This document shows, in pieces, positions 5,136-11,468 of a stretch of DNA of 12,018 nt. The notes beneath the pieces were generated by a model. That model ran no database searches. It saw only the letters and a list, made by a program, of their open reading frames with translations, and was not told where the DNA came from. The DNA comes from Chloroflexota bacterium. GTDB taxonomy: Bacteria; Chloroflexota; Anaerolineae; 4572-78. Numbering within the stretch: the stretch's first letter is position 1; each line of letters begins with the position of its first letter. The DNA is taken from assembly GCA_024278015.1 (NCBI GenBank), contig JAJRUC010000141.1:1-12018 (forward strand). The letters are read 5' to 3'. The position numbers and the translations under genes are program-made.

Positions 5136-7990
5136 ACCGGCCGGAAGGGCCGGCCCGCTTCAATCAAATCGTACAACATACGGTTGGTCTCCTCCTGGGT
5201 GGCCCCGTTCAGGCGCTGCACTTTGCAGCCGGCGGCCTGCAATTGCTGTTCGGCCTGGGCGGGCACGCCGGATGCGCCGCCGACGATGGTCACGTATTCG
5301 GCGTATTGGGCCTCTTCCACCGAAAAACCGACCGTCGGGCCAAAGGCGCCAATGTAGTCGATGGCGCTGACCAAATCCCATTCAGCCCAGTTTTGGGCGG
5401 TGTTTCGCCACAGCAGCATATAATGTTTAATGGTTTTGCCGGCGGGCAACGCCGCGCCCGCATCAATGGGGGCAACCGGCCCGACCACGGGCACGCCGGC
5501 GGCCTGCCGGGCCAGCGAAATGAGGCTGTCCTTCCAGGCGGGCCACGTGGCCCCGGGGCTGGCCGTCACCGCCAAATCGCTGTAGCCGAAGACCGTACTC
5601 AGGTCAACAGGCAGGCCAAGCCGGGCGGCAATTTTCGCCAGCACAGAGGCGGTGGCGTTTAATTGCGATTGCGGCGGGGGGGCATCGGTGAAATTGCCGA
5701 TGAGACTCAGCCCCACGCTGTCGAAGCTGTCCTGGCCGGCGTGATTGGAAACCACCGTCAGCGGCTGGGTTTGAAAAACCTCGCCGGCAGCGGTAATGCA
5801 GAAGTGATAGGCAATGCCCGGACGCGGCCTTCTCTCGTTGCTGACCTGATATTGGGCAATGCGCAAGGGCGTAACGCCGGGCGGGGTGGCGGTGTGGTTG
5901 ATGACAAAGCGACGAATGGCGGTGAGGGGTCGCGTTGGGTAGGGGGGCAGGGTTGGGTTGGTGGGCAGCGTGGCGCTAATGTCCTGAATCTGAATATCGA
6001 GAGAAGGCGCACCCACCACCGGCGCGCCGACGGTATCGGCGGGGGTGATGGTAATGTTGTCCAGTTCCAGACCGGGGTCGCCCTGGTCGCCAAACCAGGT
6101 CACTTGTTCATGCACCATGTCCCAGCGCAAGCGATACGCGCCGGGCGTGGGGGGCGTTTGCAGGCGAGCTTTGAGCCGGACGGTCTGGTTCGAGGCCACA
6201 TCCTGCGGCAAGTCAGTGCGGAAGTTCAGGCCGGCGGGCAAAATGACCGCCTGCCCCTGGGCATTAAACCACTTGAATCCCAGCCGGAAGGGGTTGACGC
6301 CGCTTCGGGTCCAGGTAAACAACCCGATATTCTCCACCATAATATCCACAAATACAGACTGGTTGGCCTTTATGGTGGCCGGCACATTGTGGCTGAGATA
6401 ATTCGCCAGATAACCGGGTATCGGCGGCGCGGCGGCGGCCTGGGCTTTTTCCAGCAAGACAGGTTTCCAGGCGGGCCACGTGGCCCCGGGGCTGGCCGTC
6501 ACGGCCAGTTCGCTATAGCCCACCACCGTATTGCCGTCCAGGGGCAGGTTCAGGTCGCCGGTCAGTTTTGCCAGCAGGGCGGCGGTGGCGTTTAATTGCG
6601 CTTCCGGTGGGGGAGCGTCGGTAAAATTGCCAATGAGACTCACCCCCACGCTTTGGGCGCTGAATTGCCCGGCATGTTCAGAAATGACGGTCAGGGGCTG
6701 GGTTTGAAAAACTTCGCCGGCAGCGGTGATGCAGAAGTGATAGGCAATGCCCGGACGCGGCCTTCTCTCGTTGCTGACCTGATATTGGGCAATGCGCAAG
6801 GGCGTAACGCCGGGCGGGGTGGCGGTGTGGTTGATGACCACCTGTCGAATGGAGAGCAGCGAGCGGGTTCCATACGGCGGCAGGGCCGGGTTGGTGGGCA
6901 GCGTGGCGCTGATGTCCTGAATTTGGATGCTGACAACCGGGCGCAGTTCTTGCGGATAGCGTTTGGGCGGCACATCGGGAATCCATTTGTAGCCTTTAGC
7001 CACGGCCTCCTTCAGGTCTCGCTGCACATTGCGTTTGCCGTCGATGTTCCAATCATCATCGCGCGACCAGCGATAAAGAATCACGGCCCGGATTTGGTGA
7101 TTCCGGTCTTGATTCCAGCGATTGATTTCCCTGTAGGCGTTTTTTATCCAGCCGCTGTTTTTGTTGGGCCATTTTGAGCCGTCCGACTCCTTGTCGCCGT
7201 TGGCTTCGGTCAAATATACGGGCAACTGCCTGAATTCAAAGGGGATGGCCGTCATTTGGTCCTGATACGTGCGAAAATGGAAGTAGTATTTTTGAAACGG
7301 AGCCCCCATTTTCTCTTTGCTGAAAATCAGTTTGGGGTCGTAGCCGTGCGAATAGGCGTGAATAGCCATCCCGTCGCACTGTTGCGGGCCGATAGCCAGC
7401 AGCATATCCCGCATATATTTGATAAAATCGCCGAAAAATCCTTGATAGGGATACTGGCTGGGCGCGTTGGGAATTTGATTGGCGATGTACATGCCTTGCG
7501 GGTCGGCGGGATAAGATGTTTCGCCGTTCCAGGGGCCAATAGCCCCCACAATCACCTGGTCGTTTTGACGGCCGGGCACCGCTTTAATGGCCGTCCGGCA
7601 TTTTTTGTAACATTCGGCGTACAGGCGGGGGGTAATGCGCTGGCCGCGCGGCTGCTCCCGTTCCAAATTCATCTCATTGCCGATGAGCCAGATATGCGCC
7701 CCTTTGGAATTGCGCGCAAAGTTGGCCGCCCGCCGGGCAAAATTATCGTATTGGGACGAATGGGGGATGGTGCCTTCGTTGCCGTAGGCGTAGTTCAGGC
7801 GCACAATTACCCCAAAGCCTTTGTCCGCCAACGATTTATAATTACCGCCGCTGCGGTCGTTGGGGTTGGCCCGGATTTCTTCGGTGACCAGCACCCAGCC
7901 TCTGGCCTGATTGTTGCGCGTCAGGTTTTTTTCGCCGCCCCGGTCGTGCAAGCCATAAATATAGGCCGATTCACCATACGGAACTGCCAT
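5132..7990 (-). CDS. Signal-less multidomain GH-A-like / twin PGRP-like / NBR1-like Ig protein
   Basis: This 952-residue protein is predicted to act on or bind peptidoglycan or another glycan. Residues 1-345 resemble a clan GH-A TIM barrel: it opens at YGLHDRGGE, IGNEMN (103-108) would supply the acid/base Glu106, and VYLTEANG (258-265) the nucleophile Glu262. Two PGRP/amidase-2 modules follow at about 353-519 and 664-830, with an NBR1-like Ig domain between them (about 525-650). The C-terminal region (about 853-945) contains VTIVGGASG and a half-repeat resembling cell-wall-binding repeat 2. Both PGRP modules keep the first zinc His (388, 699) but have Tyr (492, 803) and Ser (500, 811) where family enzymes have His and Cys, so they are probably binding modules. 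The ATG has AGGAG 6 nt away and an in-frame stop shortly upstream, so the missing signal peptide is not an annotation error. Its TGA overlaps dinB. The exact role is unknown. Confidence 0.85.
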   Translation of the reverse strand: MAVPYGESAYIYGLHDRGGEKNLTRNNQARGWVLVTEEIRANPNDRSGGNYKSLADKGFGVIVRLNYAYGNEGTIPHSSQYDNFARRAANFARNSKGAHIWLIGNEMNLEREQPRGQRITPRLYAECYKKCRTAIKAVPGRQNDQVIVGAIGPWNGETSYPADPQGMYIANQIPNAPSQYPYQGFFGDFIKYMRDMLLAIGPQQCDGMAIHAYSHGYDPKLIFSKEKMGAPFQKYYFHFRTYQDQMTAIPFEFRQLPVYLTEANGDKESDGSKWPNKNSGWIKNAYREINRWNQDRNHQIRAVILYRWSRDDDWNIDGKRNVQRDLKEAVAKGYKWIPDVPPKRYPQELRPVVSIQIQDISATLPTNPALPPYGTRSLLSIRQVVINHTATPPGVTPLRIAQYQVSNERRPRPGIAYHFCITAAGEVFQTQPLTVISEHAGQFSAQSVGVSLIGNFTDAPPPEAQLNATAALLAKLTGDLNLPLDGNTVVGYSELAVTASPGATWPAWKPVLLEKAQAAAAPPIPGYLANYLSHNVPATIKANQSVFVDIMVENIGLFTWTRSGVNPFRLGFKWFNAQGQAVILPAGLNFRTDLPQDVASNQTVRLKARLQTPPTPGAYRLRWDMVHEQVTWFGDQGDPGLELDNITITPADTVGAPVVGAPSLDIQIQDISATLPTNPTLPPYPTRPLTAIRRFVINHTATPPGVTPLRIAQYQVSNERRPRPGIAYHFCITAAGEVFQTQPLTVVSNHAGQDSFDSVGLSLIGNFTDAPPPQSQLNATASVLAKIAARLGLPVDLSTVFGYSDLAVTASPGATWPAWKDSLISLARQAAGVPVVGPVAPIDAGAALPAGKTIKHYMLLWRNTAQNWAEWDLVSAIDYIGAFGPTVGFSVEEAQYAEYVTIVGGASGVPAQAEQQLQAAGCKVQRLNGATQEETNRMLYDLIEAGRPFRPV
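5137..5153 (-). promoter_or_regulatory. Hairpin directly before the dinB start
   Basis: CCGGCC (5137-5142) and GGCCGG (5148-5153) form a perfect 6-bp all-GC stem with a 5-nt loop. In the transcript it ends one base before the dinB TTG and occupies the place of a Shine-Dalgarno. It lies within the last codons of the upstream 952-residue gene, so ribosomes finishing that gene would melt it. It may also work as a weak structural block. Confidence 0.5.
5796..5905 (-). repeat. 110-bp perfect repeat, copy in the second PGRP module
   Basis: This segment is identical base for base to 6729-6838, at an offset of 933 bp. It encodes most of the first half of the PGRP-like module, from INHTATPPG through AYHFCITA. 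A second exact 38-bp match, 5532-5569 against 6465-6502, lies at the same offset and covers the SPGATWPAW end. The intervening sequence has diverged without indels that change the offset. Confidence 0.93.
6729..6838 (-). repeat. 110-bp perfect repeat, copy in the first PGRP module
   Basis: This is the partner of 5796-5905. The wider duplicated module spans about 6434-6934 (first copy) and 5501-6001 (second copy), with a constant period of 933 bp, or 311 codons. Confidence 0.93.
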
Positions 7991-7996
7991 TATTTG

Positions 7997-8001
7997 CTCC
8001 T
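7997..8001 (-). promoter_or_regulatory. Ribosome binding site of the 952-residue gene
   Basis: AGGAG on the minus strand lies 6 nt before the ATG. Together with an in-frame TAA a few codons upstream, it fixes the N-terminus and shows that no upstream signal peptide has been missed. Confidence 0.8.
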
Positions 8002-8011
8002 GTATTTACAG
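8000..8011. promoter_or_regulatory. Operator-like dyad next to the 952-residue gene start
   Basis: CTGTATTTACAG is a perfect 5+5 inverted repeat with a 2-bp centre, overlapping the Shine-Dalgarno by two bases. The same CTGTAT core begins at 8052 and 8252 inside the two longer repeats upstream. A repressor site is possible; the binding protein is unknown. Confidence 0.35.
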
Positions 8012-8029
8012 TCCTGTGCAAATTTCACG

Positions 8030-8057
8030 ATGGCATTGCCGGTTGCCATAACTGTAT
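8030..8057. repeat. Dyad-containing direct repeat, proximal copy
   Basis: The 19-bp core CCGGTTGCCATAACTGTAT at 8039-8057 is identical to 8239-8257, exactly 200 bp away. ATGGCA (8030-8035) and TGCCAT (8044-8049) form an inverted repeat across the left part. It resembles a regulatory site rather than a transposon end, but an old duplication is equally possible. Confidence 0.6.
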
Positions 8058-8150
8058 CTGTAACTATTCAGCATACGGAAAATGCAACTCTCATCCCCCC
8101 TTAATCCCTGATGAAGAAACCGCTTCGCGCCCCCAAGAGGGAGGAGATAT

Positions 8151-8176
8151 CCCCTCCCCCGCAAACGGGGGAGGGG
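8151..8176. repeat. GC-rich REP-like hairpin
   Basis: Two perfectly complementary 11-bp arms (8151-8161 and 8166-8176), made of C and G runs, flank a CAAA loop. Additional G-runs follow to about 8187. Nearby CGCTTCGCG (8121-8129) is the reverse complement of a motif inside the MITE-like element to the right, suggesting related repeat families. No U-tract is present on either strand, so it is not a classical terminator. Confidence 0.6.
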
Positions 8177-8230
8177 CAGGGAGGGGGTAAAAGCGGCAAA
8201 AGGGCGCTATTTTCGGTTACAAATACTTAT

Positions 8231-8257
8231 GATGGCTACCGGTTGCCATAACTGTAT
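8231..8257. repeat. Dyad-containing direct repeat, distal copy
   Basis: This copy holds ATGGCTACCGGTTGCCAT (8232-8249), an 18-bp palindrome broken by a single mismatched pair, followed by the shared AACTGTAT. It is the better dyad of the two copies and looks like a dimeric regulator site. Confidence 0.6.
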
Positions 8258-8355
8258 TTTACCATAAAAACCCGTTTTTGGGAGAAGGATTATTTACCCA
8301 TACGCGCCACGCTAAAATTATCGCGTATCACGTCAGCCGGAATGGCGGGAAATGG

Positions 8356-8563
8356 TCAGGACTTACGCAGTTGCGGCACTTTACCCCCCTCAGTCCCCCC
8401 TCAAGCGGGGGGAAGTTAGCTCGCGAAGCGGGGGGAAGTTAGCTCCTCCCCCGACATCGGGGGACGCGAAGCGGGGGGAAGTTAGCTCCTCCCCCGACAT
8501 CGGGGGACGCGAAGCGGGGAGGGGGTAGAACACCGTGATTTACCGCAACTGCGTAAGTCCTGA
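8356..8563. mobile_element. MITE-like element with perfect 21-bp terminal inverted repeats
   Basis: The 208-bp element begins at 8356 with TCAGGACTTACGCAGTTGC (continuing to 8376) and ends at 8543-8563 with its exact reverse complement. There is no room for a transposase, so it would depend on one encoded elsewhere. The flanks share only TGG (8353-8355 and 8564-8566), a possible 3-bp target duplication that could be chance. The interior is built from a 43-bp tandem repeat and is G/C-rich. It lies immediately downstream of the GT-C gene. Confidence 0.75.
8403..8511. repeat. 43-bp tandem repeat inside the MITE-like element
   Basis: Two full, identical 43-bp units lie at 8426-8468 and 8469-8511, preceded by a 23-bp partial unit (8403-8425) and followed by a degenerate start of another. 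Each full unit contains CCCCCGA, a CA loop and TCGGGGG, forming a 7-bp hairpin. The partial unit lacks the hairpin. Confidence 0.85.
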
Positions 8564-8576
8564 TGGTAAAACCGCC

Positions 8577-10658
8577 TTATGGCAGGGTGAGGATTTTAAC
8601 CGGAATGGCCCCATCGGCCAGCGGCGAACCATCCGGGGCAAAAAAGGGAAGCCGCGCCCCGGATGCGTCGTACATGCCCGCCACCAGCCGGTACTCGCCG
8701 GGGGGCAGGTCGGGGGGCAGGTCGATGCGGTGGGCATCGGACACCAGCGCGTTTGCCGGCCAACCGGCGGTGGGATTCGCCCCGGCGGCGGGTTGGCCGT
8801 CGTGCCCGGCGATGTATTGCCCGCCGGCGGAAAGGAGTTGGGTGAAGACCGTGTAATCGGCGGCCCCGGGTTTTGCGGCGTGCCAAAACAGCTGCACGGT
8901 CAACGCGTCATCGTTTCGGCGCACCGATGCGCCCGCCAATTCCATGCCGTTCTCCGCCGAAGCCATCAACGGCGGCGCCACGCCGTCGCCGGAAAAATCC
9001 GTCAACAGCAATCGATTCCCGTCTCCCGGCAAATAATCCGCTGCAATCGCGCCCAAATCCGCAAATTTTTGCCCCACCGCTGCCGCATCTTCCACCCACA
9101 CCCATGCCATCGTTTCAGTTTTCGCAATTTGCTGCGGCGTCGGCGCGCCGGGCAATTGTGTATCATCCGCCAGGCGCAACCGATAGCTTCGATGCAGATA
9201 CGGGTACAGTTGCCGGTAGGCGGGCCGGGTGGTAATAACCAGCGGCTGCGGTTCGGCCCTGGCCACTGTTTGCAAAAATAAAACCAGCGCGCCGACTGGC
9301 TGCTGCGTCGATTGCGCCGCCCGATATTCCCCCGCCGCGCGGGGCAGCAGACTCGCCATCCAAATGAACACCGCCGCCAACAGAATCACCCGCGCCACTC
9401 GCCAACCCCGAAACCTGAACCCCGAAACCTGAACCCAAAATTCCACCGCCAGCGCGGCAAACAGGGCAAAGCGCAGCCACACCACCGCTGTCAGCAGCCA
9501 ATGGGCCTTGGGCAACATCACAAAATAGACCGGCTGCTCCAGCACATTCAGGGCGGTCAGGGCCAGAGCATAGCCCAGCCCCGCCCCGTTGGGCAGCAGC
9601 AGGATGATAAAGGGCAAAACCAGCACCAAAAATTGGGGACTGTACCCTTTGGAATAAAGCAAAAACAGGGTGATGGTCAACCCGCCGAAGGCCAACACCC
9701 GGCGCGGAGAAGTATCTTTTGGGCGGAGAAAGAAGGCCGCAAGATAGAGGGCGGCAAAGGCCAGCGAAATCCACAGCCACGGCAGGCTCGCCGGATGGGC
9801 CGCAAACGCGGTTTCGGCGGGATTCAGGCGGTTGCCGGCCAGTTGCCCAAAGCCGAAATAGCCTTCCAGCGCAGCCCACCCCGTTTCCCAGCTTGAGCGC
9901 CCCAGCACAGCCCGCGCGTGCGCTGCCAGCCATTGCGGCGCAATCAGCAAAAACGGCGCCAGCAGGGCCAGCAGGGCGCCGGCCAGCGTGGCGACGTAGC
10001 CCAGCCAGGCTATCGCCGCCCGCCGCCGGTCCGGTTTCAGTCGATGCCACAGCAGCCAGGCCGCCACCCCCGCCGTAATAATCGGCGTGAGTTTGACCAA
10101 CGTTCCCACAGCGGCAGCCATCGCCGCCCCTTTGAAGCGGTCCGCCAGCAGCAAATCGAGGCTGAACAAGATGAAAAAGAGGGCCATGCCGTCAAAAAAA
10201 CCGAGCATGGCGTACACCGGCGGAAACAGCAGGGCGTACATCGCCAACACCCGCAAAATGTCCGCCCGCCCGGTCAGCAATCGCCGCGCCAACCGATAGA
10301 CCAGCCAGAAGTTCCCCGCTTCAAACAGCACAAATACCGCCCCCAAAATGGTCACAAACCACAACCGGGGGTCTTCCGTCCACACCGGAATTAATAGCGA
10401 TAGCCGGTATGCGCCGACCATCAACCACGGCACCAGGGGGGGCCATTCCAGCCAAAAATGAAGGTACGGGTACAGGCCGTAATCGGAAAGTTGGGCAATG
10501 CCGAGGTAGGTGTCAAAATCCGACCAGTCGCGGATAAAACCGCCCGGCTTCAGCAGCAGGAGCGTCAACAGCCGGAAAGCGACAAACAGGGCCAGCAGCA
10601 GCCAAAAATCGGCGCGGGTGGATGAAGTTTTTTGGGGCGATTTTTCAAAAACGCGCAT
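8577..10658 (-). CDS. GT-C-type membrane glycosyltransferase
   Basis: This 693-residue polytopic protein is predicted to transfer a sugar from a polyprenyl-phosphate donor to an extracytoplasmic acceptor. The first membrane segment (about 18-36) is followed by an outward-facing loop FIRDWSDFDTY (41-51) with Asp44, Asp47 and Asp49, the usual place of the GT-C catalytic acid. LYPYLHFWLEWPPLVPW (62-78) comes next. Further hydrophobic segments run to about residue 440. A soluble C-terminal region (about 441-693) ends with a beta-rich module including PPGEYRLVAGMYDASGARLPFFAPDG, similar in style to extracellular modules on Chloroflexota GT-C proteins that I recall. No Shine-Dalgarno precedes the ATG. 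It follows the GT2 gene by 33 bp, so the pair probably supplies and uses a lipid-linked sugar. The donor and acceptor are unknown. Confidence 0.82.
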   Translation of the reverse strand: MRVFEKSPQKTSSTRADFWLLLALFVAFRLLTLLLLKPGGFIRDWSDFDTYLGIAQLSDYGLYPYLHFWLEWPPLVPWLMVGAYRLSLLIPVWTEDPRLWFVTILGAVFVLFEAGNFWLVYRLARRLLTGRADILRVLAMYALLFPPVYAMLGFFDGMALFFILFSLDLLLADRFKGAAMAAAVGTLVKLTPIITAGVAAWLLWHRLKPDRRRAAIAWLGYVATLAGALLALLAPFLLIAPQWLAAHARAVLGRSSWETGWAALEGYFGFGQLAGNRLNPAETAFAAHPASLPWLWISLAFAALYLAAFFLRPKDTSPRRVLAFGGLTITLFLLYSKGYSPQFLVLVLPFIILLLPNGAGLGYALALTALNVLEQPVYFVMLPKAHWLLTAVVWLRFALFAALAVEFWVQVSGFRFRGWRVARVILLAAVFIWMASLLPRAAGEYRAAQSTQQPVGALVLFLQTVARAEPQPLVITTRPAYRQLYPYLHRSYRLRLADDTQLPGAPTPQQIAKTETMAWVWVEDAAAVGQKFADLGAIAADYLPGDGNRLLLTDFSGDGVAPPLMASAENGMELAGASVRRNDDALTVQLFWHAAKPGAADYTVFTQLLSAGGQYIAGHDGQPAAGANPTAGWPANALVSDAHRIDLPPDLPPGEYRLVAGMYDASGARLPFFAPDGSPLADGAIPVKILTLP
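9404..9436. repeat. 14-bp tandem repeat within the GT-C gene
   Basis: AACCCCGAAACCTG occurs twice in tandem (9404-9417 and 9418-9431), followed by a partial AACCC. The period is not a multiple of three. It encodes the short loop around QVSGFRFRG (residues 410-418) between membrane segments. Confidence 0.9.
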
Positions 10659-10691
10659 GGTTTTGTACCGAACAAAAAGAATGGGCCACCC

Positions 10692-11411
10692 TCATTTCAT
10701 TCTACCCTGCCACAATTTTATCCACAACGAAAACAGGGCGCGGGTATATTGGATGAGCGTTGAAACGAATTGCGTTTTGCTGTGGCCGTGCATCCGCAGG
10801 CGATAAAATACGGGGACTTCCAGAATATTGTAGTCTCGCCGCCATGAAACCATAATCAGCCGGATGAAATAATCGCCGTAGCCGTAAAAAATATCGTCCA
10901 GCGGCATCGAAAGGATTTTCTCGCGGGACATGGCGAAAAAGCCGCTCAAGTTTTCATGGACGGGGGTGCGGAACAGCAGGCGAATGCCAAAATTATACAC
11001 CCCGCTGGAAAATTGCCGGAAGCGATCTTCCATGCCGCCGCGCATGACAAAACGCGAGCCGATGACCAAATCGTAAAATTCCAGAAATTTCACCATCTGC
11101 GGAATCATCGCCGGGTCGTGGTTGAAATCGGTGTCCATGCAGACCACCGTATCGCCGGTGGCGCGCTCGATGCCGTAGCGGATGGCGGTCGCCAGTCCGC
11201 GCCCGTCCGTGCGGACGAGCAACGCCACGTGCGGGTCATCGCCGTACCGGCTGCGAACCACCCCCGCCGTGCCGTCGGGGCTGTTATCGTCCACCACCAC
11301 CAATTCATACTCCCAATTCCAGGGGGATAATGTGGCGTGCAGCGCGTCAATCAGTTCGGGGATATTTTCCCGTTCATTATAGGTTGGCAGGATAACGGAT
11401 AGTTTTGTCAT
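10692..11411 (-). CDS. GT2 glycosyltransferase, polyprenol-phosphate-mannose synthase-like
   Basis: This 239-residue GT-A-fold enzyme resembles dolichol/polyprenol-phosphate mannosyltransferases (DPM1/Ppm1-like). Those enzymes load a sugar from a nucleotide donor onto a polyprenyl phosphate at the inner membrane face. Motifs are ILPTYNERENIPEL (7-20), VVVDDNSPDGT (38-48) for donor binding, MDTDFNHDP (92-100) with the metal-binding Asp93-x-Asp95, and VIGSRFV (116-122). The C-terminus has no membrane segments, unlike longer GtrB-type members. Mannose is the family default; glucose or another sugar is possible. The start is the first ATG of a frame opening directly into the conserved strand, without a strong Shine-Dalgarno. 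It lies between the formyltransferase (57-bp gap) and the GT-C gene (33-bp gap), all on one strand. Confidence 0.9.
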   Translation of the reverse strand: MTKLSVILPTYNERENIPELIDALHATLSPWNWEYELVVVDDNSPDGTAGVVRSRYGDDPHVALLVRTDGRGLATAIRYGIERATGDTVVCMDTDFNHDPAMIPQMVKFLEFYDLVIGSRFVMRGGMEDRFRQFSSGVYNFGIRLLFRTPVHENLSGFFAMSREKILSMPLDDIFYGYGDYFIRLIMVSWRRDYNILEVPVFYRLRMHGHSKTQFVSTLIQYTRALFSLWIKLWQGRMK

Positions 11412-11468
11412 CGGTCAATTATTGTTGGTTGTTGGTTATTGGCTGATTGGTGATTAAAAAATCTCCAT

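Larger units (their letters stand above)
7991..8576. other. Gene-free interval of 586 bp rich in repeats
   Basis: I see no convincing coding region here. Short open frames across the G/C-rich repeats have no plausible ribosome site or protein character. The interval contains the leader of the 952-residue gene, two copies of a dyad-bearing sequence 200 bp apart, a GC-rich hairpin and a MITE-like element ending 13 bp from the GT-C gene stop codon. No clear promoter for the minus-strand gene could be identified, although it should lie here. Confidence 0.8.

Noticed and set aside
5663..6595. Long plus-strand open frame of about 310 codons opposite the PGRP-like modules
   Set aside because: It is the antisense of a gene with clear domains, has low-complexity Gly/Arg-rich translation and simply mirrors the duplicated modules. 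No ribosome site or family match is evident.
5132..7990. Prophage endolysin
   Set aside because: Amidase-like modules and lack of a signal peptide suggested a lysin, but there is no holin, structural phage gene or integrase nearby, and the protein is far larger than usual endolysins with inactivated zinc sites.
8403..8511. CRISPR array
   Set aside because: The 43-bp units are directly adjacent with no unique spacers, and only two full copies exist inside terminal inverted repeats. This is a tandem repeat in a MITE-like element.
8535..9281. Plus-strand open frame running from the MITE-like element into the GT-C gene
   Set aside because: Its translation is rich in Arg/Gly/Pro, it begins inside the repeat element and lies opposite a well-supported coding region.
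11412..11468. Regulatory element in the gap before the GT2 gene
   Set aside because: The A/T-rich gap is low-complexity (repeated TTGGTTG-type words); I could not define a promoter, terminator or dyad in it.
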